The position numbers were made by a program, and so were the translations under genes. A stretch of 64,000 nucleotides of DNA from Gaiellasilicea sp963731615 (GTDB taxonomy: Bacteria; Actinomycetota; Thermoleophilia; Gaiellales; Gaiellaceae): positions 124,001 to 188,000 of the forward strand of contig CAVSWD010000008.1 of NCBI GenBank assembly GCA_963731615.1. Direction: 5' to 3'. Positions 42,964 through 52,674 of this stretch are shown here, in pieces. A model generated the notes under the pieces. It had not been told where the DNA came from and made no database searches. It was given only the letters and a program-made list of their open reading frames with translations. Numbering within the stretch: position 1 is the first letter of the stretch; each line of letters starts with the position of its first letter.

Positions 42964-44283
42964 ATGAGGCGCTACCACGTCACCACGTTCGGCTGCCAGA
43001 TGAACGCCCACGATTCGGAGCGGATCAAGGGGATGCTCGAGTCGCTCGGGCTCGGCGAGGCGCCCACACAGGCGGACGCGGACGTGCTCGTCTTCAACAC
43101 CTGCACGATCCGCGAGAAGCCCGACACGAAGCTCGCCGCCTATCTCGGCGACGCGGGCGCGCGCAAGCGCCAGGAGCCCGACCTCGTCGTCGCAGTCGGC
43201 GGCTGCTACGCGGAGGCGCAGCGTGACCGGATCTTCGAGCTCTACCCGCAGGTGGACGTCGCGTTCGGCCCCGGCTCGATCCCGCATCTCGGCGAGTGGA
43301 TCGGCGCCGGCGGTCACGCACCGCGCGGCCGCTTCGGCACGCACGAGCATTTCGCCGGCGACCTGCCGATGCATCGCGAGCGGAGATTCAGCGCCTGGGT
43401 GCAGGTGTCGATGGGCTGCAACTCGAAGTGCGCGTACTGCATCGTCCCGGCCGTGCGCGGTCGCGAGCAGAGCCGACGTCCGGGCGAGATCGTCGCCGAG
43501 GTGACGCGGCTCGCCGCCGACGGGGTCAAGGAGGTCACGCTGCTCGGCCAGAACGTGAACTCGTGGGGACGCGACCTGCGTCCGGGGCTCGACACCGAGT
43601 TCGGCGAGCTGCTGCGCGCCTGTGACGCCGTCGAGGGGATCGAGCGGATCCGCTTCACGAGCCCGCATCCGAAGGACTTCCGCGATCCCGTGATCGCGGC
43701 GATGGCCGAGTGCGACGCCGTTTGCGAGCACATCCACCTGCCGCTGCAGTCTGGCTCGAGCCGGATCCTGAAGGCGATGCGCCGCACCTACGACCGCGAT
43801 CGCTACCTCGCGCTCGTCGACAAGCTGCGCGGCGCGATTCCTGGCCTCGCGCTCGGAACCGATGTGATCGTCGGCTTCCCGGGCGAGACCGAGGCAGACT
43901 TCGAGCAGACGCTCGAGGTGATCGAGCAGGTGCGCTACGACAGCGCCTTCACGTTCATCTACTCACCGCGTCACGGCACCGAGGCGGCCGCACTTCCCGA
44001 CCAGGTCGCAGACGAGGTCAAGCACGACCGGCTCGAGCGGCTGGTCGAGGTCGTGCAGCGAATCGCGGCGGAGCGGAATGCCGAGCGGGTCGGCACGGTC
44101 GCGGAGGTGCTGGTCGAGGGCACGAGCCGCAGCGACGTGAGTCTCCTGCGCGGGCGTACTCGCGGCAACGTCACCGTCGACTTCGCCGGCGACGCGCCGC
44201 CGGGGGAGCTCGTCGACGTCGAGATCGCCGGCGCCACCTCGACGACGCTGCGCGGCGCGCAGCGCACCCCGGTGGCCGCGTAG
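42964..44283 (+). CDS. miaB: tRNA-2-methylthio-N6-dimethylallyladenosine synthase
   Basis: 439 residues. N-terminal UPF0004 domain (TFGCQMNAHDSE, with three cluster cysteines), radical-SAM motif CNSKCAYC near 156-163, and a C-terminal TRAM domain. It adds methylthio groups at A37 of tRNAs already modified by MiaA. miaA is encoded two genes downstream in the same operon. Confidence 0.96.
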   Translation: MRRYHVTTFGCQMNAHDSERIKGMLESLGLGEAPTQADADVLVFNTCTIREKPDTKLAAYLGDAGARKRQEPDLVVAVGGCYAEAQRDRIFELYPQVDVAFGPGSIPHLGEWIGAGGHAPRGRFGTHEHFAGDLPMHRERRFSAWVQVSMGCNSKCAYCIVPAVRGREQSRRPGEIVAEVTRLAADGVKEVTLLGQNVNSWGRDLRPGLDTEFGELLRACDAVEGIERIRFTSPHPKDFRDPVIAAMAECDAVCEHIHLPLQSGSSRILKAMRRTYDRDRYLALVDKLRGAIPGLALGTDVIVGFPGETEADFEQTLEVIEQVRYDSAFTFIYSPRHGTEAAALPDQVADEVKHDRLERLVEVVQRIAAERNAERVGTVAEVLVEGTSRSDVSLLRGRTRGNVTVDFAGDAPPGELVDVEIAGATSTTLRGAQRTPVAA

Positions 44284-45323
44284 TGCGCGTTCTCATCACC
44301 GGCTCGTCCGGGCAGATCGGCACCAACCTCGCGCTCCGCCTCCAGCGCGACGGGCACGAGGTCTTCGGCGTCGACAAGCGCCGGAACACCTGGACGAACG
44401 AGTTCAGCTACCTGCTCCAGGATCTCGCCGGCCACTACGCGCCGTACCCCGGCGGGATCAACGGCGTCGAGTACGAGCAGGTGGACGTCGTCGTCCATCT
44501 CGCCGCGCACGCGAAGGTGCATCAGCTCGTCCGGCAGCCGCACCGAGCGCTCGAGAACGTGATGATGACGTTCAACGTGCTCGAGTACGCGCGGCAGCAG
44601 CGCGTGCCGATCGTGTTCTCGTCCAGCCGCGAGGTGTACGGCGACGTGCACCGCTTCGAGGAGTACGGGGAGCAGGTGGCCGACTTCGCGTTCACCGAGA
44701 GCACCTACTCCGCTTCGAAGATCAGCGGCGAGGCTTTCGTCTACTCGTACGCGCGCTGCTACGGCCTGCCTTATCTCGTCTTCCGGTTCTCGAACGTCTA
44801 CGGACGCTTCGACAACGACCTCAACCGGATGGTGCGCGTGCTGCCGCTGTTCACGCACGCGATCTCGCGCGGCGAGCCGATCACCGTGTACGGCGGCCGG
44901 GAGAAGACGCTCGACTTCACGTACATCGACGACTGCGTCAACGGCATCGTCCGGGGCATCGAGGCGATCGTCGAGAACCGCGTCGTCAACCAGACGATCA
45001 ATCTTGCGTACGGGCAGGGCAACACGCTCGTCTACGCGGCGGAGCGGATCGCGGCAGAGCTCGGCAGCGAGCCGCAGATGACGATCGCGCCGTCGCTGCT
45101 CGGCGAGGTGACGCACTACGTCGCCGACCTCTCGAAGGCCCGGGAGCTGCTCGGCTACGACCCGCAGGTGTCGCTCGACGAGGGGATCGCGCGCTCCGTT
45201 GCATGGTTCCGGGAGCACCGAGCCGCGCACCCGGAGGACGACGTGCCGGTCGCGGCCGATCACGAGGGGACGCCGCACGATGCCGAGCTCGGCTGGAAGG
45301 CTGTTGCCGGCAGCGCAGGATGA
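44283..45323 (+). CDS. NAD-dependent epimerase/dehydratase (extended SDR)
   Basis: 346 residues. Rossmann loop GSSGQIG (about 6-12), the Ser in SSSREVYGD and the catalytic YSASK motif (about 142-146) are intact, so it is probably active on a nucleotide sugar, like UDP-glucose 4-epimerase or GDP-mannose 4,6-dehydratase relatives. The GTG start shares its G with the miaB stop. Its presence between miaB and miaA is unusual. Confidence 0.88.
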   Translation: MRVLITGSSGQIGTNLALRLQRDGHEVFGVDKRRNTWTNEFSYLLQDLAGHYAPYPGGINGVEYEQVDVVVHLAAHAKVHQLVRQPHRALENVMMTFNVLEYARQQRVPIVFSSSREVYGDVHRFEEYGEQVADFAFTESTYSASKISGEAFVYSYARCYGLPYLVFRFSNVYGRFDNDLNRMVRVLPLFTHAISRGEPITVYGGREKTLDFTYIDDCVNGIVRGIEAIVENRVVNQTINLAYGQGNTLVYAAERIAAELGSEPQMTIAPSLLGEVTHYVADLSKARELLGYDPQVSLDEGIARSVAWFREHRAAHPEDDVPVAADHEGTPHDAELGWKAVAGSAG

Positions 45324-46249
45324 GCATCCGCAGGAGCGGACGCTCATCGCGCAAAGACCCCTAAAGGGGGCCGCAAGCGGCCCCGGCACAGCCGTTCTCG
45401 GCATCTTTGGACCAACCGCTTCGGGCAAGAGCGCGGTCGCCGAAGCGATCGCCACGCGAATCCCGGCCGAGCTCGTCTCCGCCGACTCGATGCAGGTCTA
45501 CCGCGGCCTGCCGCTGCTGACGAACCAGGACGCCGGTGCGCGACTCGTCGGAATCTGGCCGCTCGACCGCCAGGGCACGGTCGGCGAGTACCAGCAGCTC
45601 GCGCACGCGGCGATCGACGAGATCGTCGCCGCCGGCAAGTCGGCAATCGTCGTCGGCGGCTCCGGGCTCTGGTTCCAGGCCGCGCTGACCGACGTCCAGC
45701 TTCCCCTGGACGTCCCTGATGCCGCCCGGGCTCGCTGGGAGCGTCCTCTACGACCGTTTCGGCCCGAAGGTGGCCCACGACCTGCTCGACGACAGCGCGA
45801 CCCGCGTGCGGCCGCGCGCGTCCACGCGAACGACCGCAAGCGTGTCGTCCGCGCGCTCGAGCTCTGGCAGGCGGGCGGCACGCTCGTGCCCGAGCAGCCG
45901 CGTCTCTGGACGGCTGAGCTCCGATTACCCACGCGAATCGTCGGCCTCGACGTGCCTCGCGAGGTGCTCGCGGCTCGCATCCGCGTCCGCGCCGAGACGA
46001 TGTTCGAACAAGGAGTGGCGGAGGAGGTCCGCGCAGGCCGGCGACGTCGCGCCGCAGGTGCTCGGCCTCGAAGCCGTCCGGACGCTGCCGCGCGACGAGG
46101 CGATCGACGAGCTCGAACGCGCGACGCTTCGCTTCGCGGCCTACCAGCGCAAGTGGATGCGTCGGATCCCGGGCATCGTCATGATCGACGCCAACCGGCC
46201 TGCGGGAGAGGTGGCGGATGCAGTTCTGGAAGTGGCACGCGCTCGGTAA
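45304..46249 (+). CDS. miaA: tRNA dimethylallyltransferase (several frameshifts)
   Basis: The protein is recognisable across frames: P-loop FGPTASGKS, SADSMQVYRGLPLLTN, VGGSGLWFQA, HANDRKRVVRALEL and the C-terminal RFAAYQRKWMRRIP. It adds dimethylallyl to A37 of tRNAs. At about 45740 the frame moves +1 (LYDRFGPKVAHDLL), returns near 45800, then moves +1 again near 46045 (AGDVAPQVLGLEAV). The start is uncertain: TTG 45304 or ATG 45277 both overlap the epimerase gene, and repeat copy B lies across this junction. Confidence 0.85.
45319..45384 (+). repeat. Interspersed double-hairpin element, copy B
   Basis: Hairpin 1 (45319-45331 with 45336-45348, one A/C mismatch) has the same AGGA loop and TCCGC/GCGGA core as copy A. 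A spacer GCGCAAAGACCCCTAAAG follows. Hairpin 2 is GGGGCCGC/GCGGCCCC (45367-45374/45377-45384). The epimerase stop codon lies inside hairpin 1. Confidence 0.6.
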
Positions 46250-46956
46250 CAGCTACCTCGATCGTGGAGCAGGCGCTCGACGCGGACTCGGCACAGCGGC
46301 TGTGCGACGTGCGCTACGGGATCGGCGCCGACGGCGTCCTCGCGATCGAGGGCCAGAGCGTCGCGATCTGGAACCCGGACGGCTCGCAGGCCGAGTTCTC
46401 CGGCAACGGAACCAGGATCGCGGCCAGCTGGCTGATGGCGCGGTCGGGAGCGGACGAGGTCGAGCTGCAGGTCGGCGGCCGGGGCTACCGCGCGCGGCGC
46501 CGTGACGACGGCTTGGTGGAGATGGGCGTGGGGGAGGCCGAGGTCGGCGAGCTCGAGATCGTGGAGCTCAACGGCGAGCACATCGAGCTGACGACGGTCT
46601 CCGTCGGCAACCCGCACGCAGTCGTGCGCACCGACGTCGAGCGAGCGGAGCTGCTCCGGCTCGGGCCGTTGCTGGAGACGGCCGAACGCTTCCCGGAGCG
46701 CACGAACGTGCAGCTCGTCCGCGTGGACGGCCCGCACGAGGTGACGGCGCTCGTCTGGGAGCGGGGCGCAGGGGAGACGAGCGCCTCGGGCTCGAGCGCC
46801 GTCGCGGTCGCGTCGGCCGCGATCGCGAACGGCTGGTGCGAGAGCCCGGTCACCGTTCGGATGCCCGGCGGCGAGCTGCACGTCGAGCTGGACGAGGAGA
46901 ACAGACTGACGCTCATCGGCCCCGCGGAGGAGATCTGCGAGGGCGAGCTACGATGA
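46218..46956 (+). CDS. dapF: Diaminopimelate epimerase homologue with both catalytic Cys replaced by Ser (frameshifted)
   Basis: About 245 residues. Family landmarks are intact: MQFWKWHALGNSYL, YGIGADGVL, NPDGS, SVGNPHAV, NVQLV and WERGAGET. Canonical DapF has two cysteines, in A(E)xCGNG and ETxACGxG. Here the segments read AEFSGNGTR (Ser about 61) and ETSASGSSAV (Ser about 190). One extra base near 46259 (TACCTCGATCGTG) breaks the frame and is probably an assembly error; the Ser codons lie far from it. The gene overlaps miaA by 32 nt. Confidence 0.88.
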
Positions 46957-47347
46957 GCCCGATGACCACGACGGAGACCTCTCTCGTCACCGGCGTCGAC
47001 TTCATCTGCGTCCCCACCAGGGACTACGACGCGGCGTCGGCGTTCTACGGCGAGGTGCTCGGCTTGCCGTTCGCCAAGCGCTGGGGTGACATGCCCGCCG
47101 GCGAGTTCGAGACCGGGACCCTGACCATCGCGCTCATGCAGTCAGACGCGTTCGGGCTCGAGTTCCAGCCGCACACGCACCCGATCGCCTTACATGTCGA
47201 CGATGTCGAGGCCGCACGCGCAAGGCTCGAGGGCCGCGGGGTCACGTTCCGTGCCGACACGATGGACAGCGGCGTCTGTCACATGGCCCACTTCGAGGAT
47301 CCCGACGGAAACTCGCTCATGCTCCACAAGCGCTACGCACCACCGAC

Positions 47348-47351
<4 letters not shown>
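46953..47351 (+). CDS. VOC/glyoxalase-fold protein
   Basis: 132 residues with one intact VOC domain: GVDFICVPTRDYDAASAFYG, then HVDDVEAARARLEGRG and HFEDPDGNSLMLHKRY. His and Glu positions suited to metal binding are visible, but the reaction is unknown. It starts at an ATGA overlap with dapF. Its TAG stop interlocks with the convergent dapD stop in a shared CTAG. Confidence 0.88.
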
Positions 47352-48090
<739 letters not shown>

Positions 48091-48094
<4 letters not shown>

Positions 48095-49240
48095 AGCACG
48101 GCGTCCAGGATCTCGACGGCGCGTGCGCATTGCTCTTCCGAGGGGACGAGCGCGACACGGAAGTACCCCTCGCCGGCCGAGCCGAGATACGAACCGGGGG
48201 CGACGAGGATGCCGTGCTCGAGCAGCCGCTCGGCGAACGCCTCCGAGCTCTCGCCGCCGGGCACCTCGAGCCAGAGGTACATCGTCGCCATGCTGCCGGC
48301 GACTCGGATCTGCTTGCGCTCGAACAGGTCGAGCAGCAGCGCCCGCTTGCGCCCGTAGCGCTCCCGCGTGCGGGCGACATGCTCCTCGTCGCCCCACGCG
48401 ACCACCGATGCGCGCTGGACGAACTCCTGCGGCGCCGTGCCGACGGTGGGCCGGAAGGCCTTCAATGCGTCGATCAGCGACGGATCTCCCGCCGCGAACC
48501 CGCTGCGGTAGCCGGTCATCGAGCTCCGCTTCGAGAGCGTGTTGAAGACGACGACGTTCGTCAGGTCGTCGAGCTCGAGCGCCGAGGCGGGCGGCTCGTC
48601 GAACCAGAGCTCGGTATACGCCTCGTCGGACGCGAGGACGAAACCGTGCTCGCGGGCAAGCCCGGCGAGGCGCTCGTAGAAGGAGAGCGGCGCCGTCGCA
48701 CACGTCGGGTTGTTCGGATAGTTGACCCAGAGGACAGCCAGCCGTGACCACGTGTCCGCGTCGATCGCGTCGATGTCCGGGAGAAAGCCATGCTCCTCGT
48801 GCAGCGGGATCGCAAGCGGCCTGGTGCGGGCGAACAGCGCACCACGCTCGTAGACCGGATAGCCCGGGTCGGTGTAGGCGACCGTGTCCTTACCGCCTTC
48901 CGGATCCGCGACGACGAGCGCGAACGTGAAGATCGCCTCCTTGCTGCCGAGCGTGGGGATCACCTGCATATCCGGATCGAGAGTCGCGCCGAAGCGCCGC
49001 TCCGCCCATGCGGCGATCGCCTGGCGCAGCTCGGGTAGCCCGACGGCGGCCGGGATAGCCCATCCGTTCGCGCAATCCGTCCACGAGCGCTTGCTGGATC
49101 AGCGGGTCGGTCGGTTCGCGCGGGTCGCCCATCCCGAAGTCGATTACCTCGACCCCGCGCGCCTGCACGCGCCGAGCCGCCTCGTTCAGACGCACGAACG
49201 GATAGGTCGTCTGGCGCTCGAGAATGGGGGAGACGGTCAC
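48091..49240 (-). CDS. dapC: Succinyldiaminopimelate transaminase (frameshifted)
   Basis: About 383 residues, fold-type I aminotransferase. FGMGDPREPTDPLI near the N-terminus, VNYPNNPTCA, DEAYTELWF and the PLP-lysine segment NTLSKRSSMTGYRSGF are typical of DapC/AspC relatives. An extra C near bp 49053-49058 shifts the frame after ERMGYP; the next frame continues AAVGLPELRQAIAAWAERRF. The neighbours dapD and dapE make the assignment firm. Confidence 0.88.
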
Positions 49241-50314
49241 GGCGAGACGCTACCCGTGATGAACGTGCTCAGCGCCCGGAACGCCCGTTCCAGAGAGGCG
49301 ATCTCGACCTGCTCGTCGCGGCGGTGCGCGTACCGCGTTGCGCCCGGGCCGAAGTTGACGGCGTCGATGCCGCGCGAGGTGAAGTCGGCGACGTTCGTCC
49401 ACGCCTGCTTGGGCTCGAGCTCCAGGTCGGCGCCGTCGCTGGAGCCGGGAGACGAGCCGGGAGTCGGTGACGACGCGCGCGGGAGGCGAGTCGCCGGCGT
49501 GCTCGAAGGTCGCGCCCTCCGGCAGCAGGCTGCGCAGATAGGCCTCCGCGCTCGACGGAGAGCGGTCGGGTGCGTAGCGGAAGTTCACGTTCGCGACGAC
49601 ACGATCTGGGACGACGTTCGTCGCGATCCCGCCCTCGATCTGGGTGATTGTCGCCACCTCGGTGAACGTGAGCCCACCGATCTCGACCGGCCGCGGCTCG
49701 ATCGTCGCGTACGCGTGCAGGCCTGCGAGCGCCCTGTCGATCGCGTTCTCCGCCGCCCACGGCCGCGCCGAATGGCCGCTGACACCGTGGAAGGTGATCC
49801 GGGCGTTCAAGTTGCCGAGACAGCCGGCCTGGATCGTGCAGTCGGTCGGCTCGAGCAGGATCGCGAGCTCGGCGTCGTGGACGACGCGCGAGTTGTCGAA
49901 CAGGTGCGGCAGGGGACTGAACTCCGCCGGCAGCTCCTCCTTCCCGAAGGCGAGCAGGGCGAGGTCGACATCGGTCTCCGTGCCGTCGAGCTCGCGCGCC
50001 AGCTCGAGCATCACGGCGAGCCCGCCTTTCATATCGCTCGCGCCGAGCCCGACGACGGCGCCGTTCTCGATCCGGCCGGGAACGTTCTCTTGGGCGGGAA
50101 CGGTGTCGTAGTGGCCTGCGAGCACGACGAGCGGTTTGCCCTCGCGCCGCGGCCGCGCCCAGACGAACGCATCCTCGGCCTCGTACTCGACCTCGAACGA
50201 AGGCGGGACGAGCGAGCGCACGTGTGCCGCAATCGCCGCCTCGTGCCGGCTCTCGGAGGGAATGTTGACGAGCTCGAGGGTGCGCTCGGCCAGCCGGGTC
50301 GCGAGGTCGGGCAT
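49237..50314 (-). CDS. dapE: Succinyl-diaminopimelate desuccinylase (frameshifted)
   Basis: About 358 residues, M20 metallopeptidase family. Zinc-binding segments GHYDTVP, GLGASDMKGG and GKEELP are present, with the dimerisation-domain motif HGVSGHSARP. Near bp 49441-49446 an extra base shifts the frame; the +1 frame continues SDGADLELEPKQAWTNVADF and NFGPGATRYAH to the TGA at 49239-49237. It removes succinate to give LL-diaminopimelate. ATG at 50314 directly abuts the long hairpin upstream. Confidence 0.88.
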
Positions 50315-50482
50315 CTAGATGCCTGGTCGGTGGTGTCTGTGCTTCCGGGGGCGTTCCAGACCAAGCCGGGGGCCGCACTCGCGCGCAGCCAAGGCTGGCC
50401 GCCTTGGCAAGTGCGAGGGTGGTTCCCGGCGCCGTGTCTGGAGCGTCACCGGGAGTGCGGGAATCGCCGATCAGGCATCTGG
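50315..50482 (+). ncRNA. 168-nt long RNA hairpin between dapE and hflX (candidate structured RNA)
   Basis: Positions 50315-50361 pair with 50436-50482 without a gap: 47 positions, 45 paired, only two G/A mismatches. After a small internal loop, 50365-50382 pairs with 50413-50430 with one mismatch, and GCCAAGG/CCTTGGC (50388-50394/50402-50408) closes a 7-nt loop. About 14 pairs are G-U when read as plus-strand RNA and none is A-C, so the fold is good only on the plus strand. No gene is present in the stretch. No family recognised. Confidence 0.6.
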
Positions 50483-50493
50483 CGCAAGCGTGG

Positions 50494-50499
50494 CACAAT
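50494..50499 (+). promoter_or_regulatory. Candidate leaderless -10 box (CACAAT) for hflX
   Basis: CACAAT ends 7 nt before the GTG at 50507. There is no Shine-Dalgarno. The long hairpin lies just upstream of it. Confidence 0.4.
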
Positions 50500-50506
50500 C
50501 CCAGCA

Positions 50507-51841
50507 GTGACGACGCGCCAGAACCCGAGCTCCGGCGTCGAGCCCGAGCGCGGGCTCGTGCTGGCCGTTCTCCCGAAGTCCGCGGATGCCGACGAGGAGC
50601 TCGGCGAGCTGCGCGAGCTCGCGCGCACGGCCGGGGTCGAGCCGATCGCCGAGCTCGTGCAGCAGCGTTCGAGCCCGGATCCGCGCACGTACGTCGGCAA
50701 GGGAAAGCTCGAGGAGCTCAAGCAGGCCTACGAGGAGGCGAGTGCCGAGGTCCTGCTCGTCGACGGCGAGCTGGCGCCCTCGCAGCAGCGGTCGCTCGAG
50801 AACGCCCTTACCGCCCGCGTCGTCGACCGGACGCAGCTGATCCTCGACATCTTCGCCCAGCATGCGCGAAGCGCCGAGGGCAAGCTCCAGGTCGAGCTCG
50901 CCCAGCTCGAGTACAACCTGCCGCGGATGCGGGGCATGTGGCAGCACCTCGAGCGGCTCGGCGGCGGCACCGGCGCGCTCGGTGCGGGCGTCGGCACGCG
51001 CGGCCCCGGCGAGTCGCAGCTGGAGACGGACCGCCGGCTGGCACGGAACAAGATCGCGCTGCTGCGGCGGCGGCTGAAGGAGGTCGGGAAGCACCGAGCG
51101 ACGCGGCGGAAGGAGCGCGCCGGCAGCGGCACTCCCACCGTTGCGCTCGCCGGCTACACGAACGTCGGCAAGTCGACGCTCCTGAACGCGCTCACGGGTG
51201 CCGAGGTGAGCGTCGAGAACCGGCTCTTCGAGACGCTCGACCCGACGACACGGGGCTTCGAGCACGAGGGCAAGCGCTACCTCGTCACCGACACCGTCGG
51301 CTTCATCCGCCGCCTGCCGACGCAGCTTGTCGAGGGCTTCGCGTCAACCCTGGAGGAGACGCTGGTGGCCGATCTCGTCCTGCACGTCGTCGATGCGTCG
51401 GCCGACGACGAGCGGCTCGAAGAGATGATCTCCTCCGTCGACACGATCCTGGCCGAGATCGGCGCCGACGAGGTGCCGCTCGAGCTCGTCCTGAACAAGA
51501 TCGACCGCGTCGATCCCCTCGGCCGCCGGCGTCTCGCCAACCGGTTCCCGGGCTCGCTCCAGATCTCTGCGACGAAGGGTGAAGGGCTCGAGGCCCTCCG
51601 CGGGCGCATCGCCGCCAGATTCTCCGACCGCTACGAGGACGTCCGCCTGCTGCTCCCGTACGAGGAGGGCGGCAAGCTGGCGGAGCTGTACGCGCTCGGT
51701 GCTCCAATCGACGAGCGCGAGGACCGGGAGGAGGGCGTTCTCATCCGCGCCAGGCTGCCGCAGCGTGAGGTGAGACGCTACGCGCGCTACCTCGTCGCCG
51801 AAGCGCAGGAAGGCGCGGCTGCGGAACGCATCCCGTCCTAG
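50507..51841 (+). CDS. hflX: Ribosome-splitting GTPase HflX
   Basis: 444 residues. N-terminal HflX domain (TYVGKGKLEEL, then LDIFAQHARSAEGKLQVELA), the Gly-rich segment GTRGPGESQLETDRR, and the G domain with GYTNVGKSTL, DTVGFIRRLP and NKID. HflX splits stalled or idle ribosomes. The GTG at 50507 was chosen because it fits the short N-terminus and the -10 box; the long upstream in-frame extension crosses other genes and is not real. Confidence 0.95.
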   Translation: MTTRQNPSSGVEPERGLVLAVLPKSADADEELGELRELARTAGVEPIAELVQQRSSPDPRTYVGKGKLEELKQAYEEASAEVLLVDGELAPSQQRSLENALTARVVDRTQLILDIFAQHARSAEGKLQVELAQLEYNLPRMRGMWQHLERLGGGTGALGAGVGTRGPGESQLETDRRLARNKIALLRRRLKEVGKHRATRRKERAGSGTPTVALAGYTNVGKSTLLNALTGAEVSVENRLFETLDPTTRGFEHEGKRYLVTDTVGFIRRLPTQLVEGFASTLEETLVADLVLHVVDASADDERLEEMISSVDTILAEIGADEVPLELVLNKIDRVDPLGRRRLANRFPGSLQISATKGEGLEALRGRIAARFSDRYEDVRLLLPYEEGGKLAELYALGAPIDEREDREEGVLIRARLPQREVRRYARYLVAEAQEGAAAERIPS

Positions 51842-51847
51842 GACGGC

Positions 51848-52177
51848 CTAGCGGTCGTCGCCGCTGCCGTGGAGAACGCGACGCTGCTGCCGCGACGCGA
51901 GCTTCTCGAGGTTCGCCTCGGCGATGACCTCCAGCTCGAGGCCGGCCTCCGTCGCCAGCTGCGCGACGTACCAGAGCACGTCGCCGAGCTCGGCCGCCAC
52001 GGCCTCGCGGCGCTCGTCGGTGAGGATGCCGTCGTCGTCCCGCAGCGCCTTCTTGATCTTCTCGGCGGTCTCGCCGGCCTCGCCGCACAGACCGAGGGCC
52101 GGGTAGGCGAGATTGTGGCCGAGCTGGGGATAGACTGCGGTCGCCCGCGAGCGAAGCTGATACTCGGAGAAGCGCAC
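51848..52177 (-). CDS. MazG-like nucleotide pyrophosphohydrolase
   Basis: 109 residues, one MazG-type all-alpha NTP-PPase domain. GLCGEAGETAEKIKK followed by AAELGDVLWYVAQLA holds the EExxE-xx-D metal-binding pattern. It is a house-cleaning pyrophosphatase for abnormal nucleotides. The GTG start lies 6 nt after a TAGGGT box. It faces a NUDIX gene. Confidence 0.88.
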   Translation of the reverse strand: MRFSEYQLRSRATAVYPQLGHNLAYPALGLCGEAGETAEKIKKALRDDDGILTDERREAVAAELGDVLWYVAQLATEAGLELEVIAEANLEKLASRQQRRVLHGSGDDR

Positions 52178-52183
52178 CTGCCA

Positions 52184-52189
52184 ACCCTA
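52184..52189 (-). promoter_or_regulatory. Candidate leaderless -10 box (TAGGGT) for the MazG gene
   Basis: On the minus strand TAGGGT ends exactly 6 nt before the GTG at 52177. Confidence 0.5.
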
Positions 52190-52218
52190 CTAGCCGCACC
52201 GGAGCGCAGCTCCCGCTC

Positions 52219-52674
52219 GTGAGAGGTGCCGAGCCACGAGTCCGCGTATCGGCGCTTCTGCGCTGGGGCGACGGCATCCTGCTCTGCCGCCACGACAAGC
52301 GGGGCCGGGATGTCTGGCTGCTCCCCGGTGGCGGCGTCCATTCCGGCGAAACGCTGACGGATGCGCTCGGCCGGGAGCTGGCCGAAGAGGTCGGCATCCC
52401 CGCGCCGCCGTTCGAGGGGCCGATCGCGATCATCGACTCGATCGCTCCCGGCCTGGCGCTGACGACGAAGCATGTCGTCCACATCGTGTTCGCCGGTGAG
52501 GTGGACGGCTCGCTCGAATCCGTCCGCTCCCAGGACGAGGCTGTCCGCGGTCACCGCCTGTTCCGGCTGGACGAGCTCGACGGAATCGTCCTGCATCCGC
52601 CGATCCAGCGCTTCGTCCAGCGCTGGCAGCCGGGCGACCCGGCCGCGTATCTTGGAGCCTTGTGGACCCCGTAA
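52219..52674 (+). CDS. NUDIX hydrolase
   Basis: 151 residues. The Nudix box is complete: GGVHSGETL followed by RELAEEVG gives the G-x5-E-x7-RE-U-x-EE-x-G-U pattern (about residues 39-61). It hydrolyses nucleoside diphosphates linked to another group; the substrate is unknown. It overlaps the following decarboxylase gene by 13 nt. Confidence 0.9.
   Translation: MRGAEPRVRVSALLRWGDGILLCRHDKRGRDVWLLPGGGVHSGETLTDALGRELAEEVGIPAPPFEGPIAIIDSIAPGLALTTKHVVHIVFAGEVDGSLESVRSQDEAVRGHRLFRLDELDGIVLHPPIQRFVQRWQPGDPAAYLGALWTP

Noticed and set aside
48884..50506. Long N-terminal extension of HflX
   Set aside because: The frame is open by GC bias but crosses dapC, dapE and the hairpin; the family N-terminus begins at 50507.
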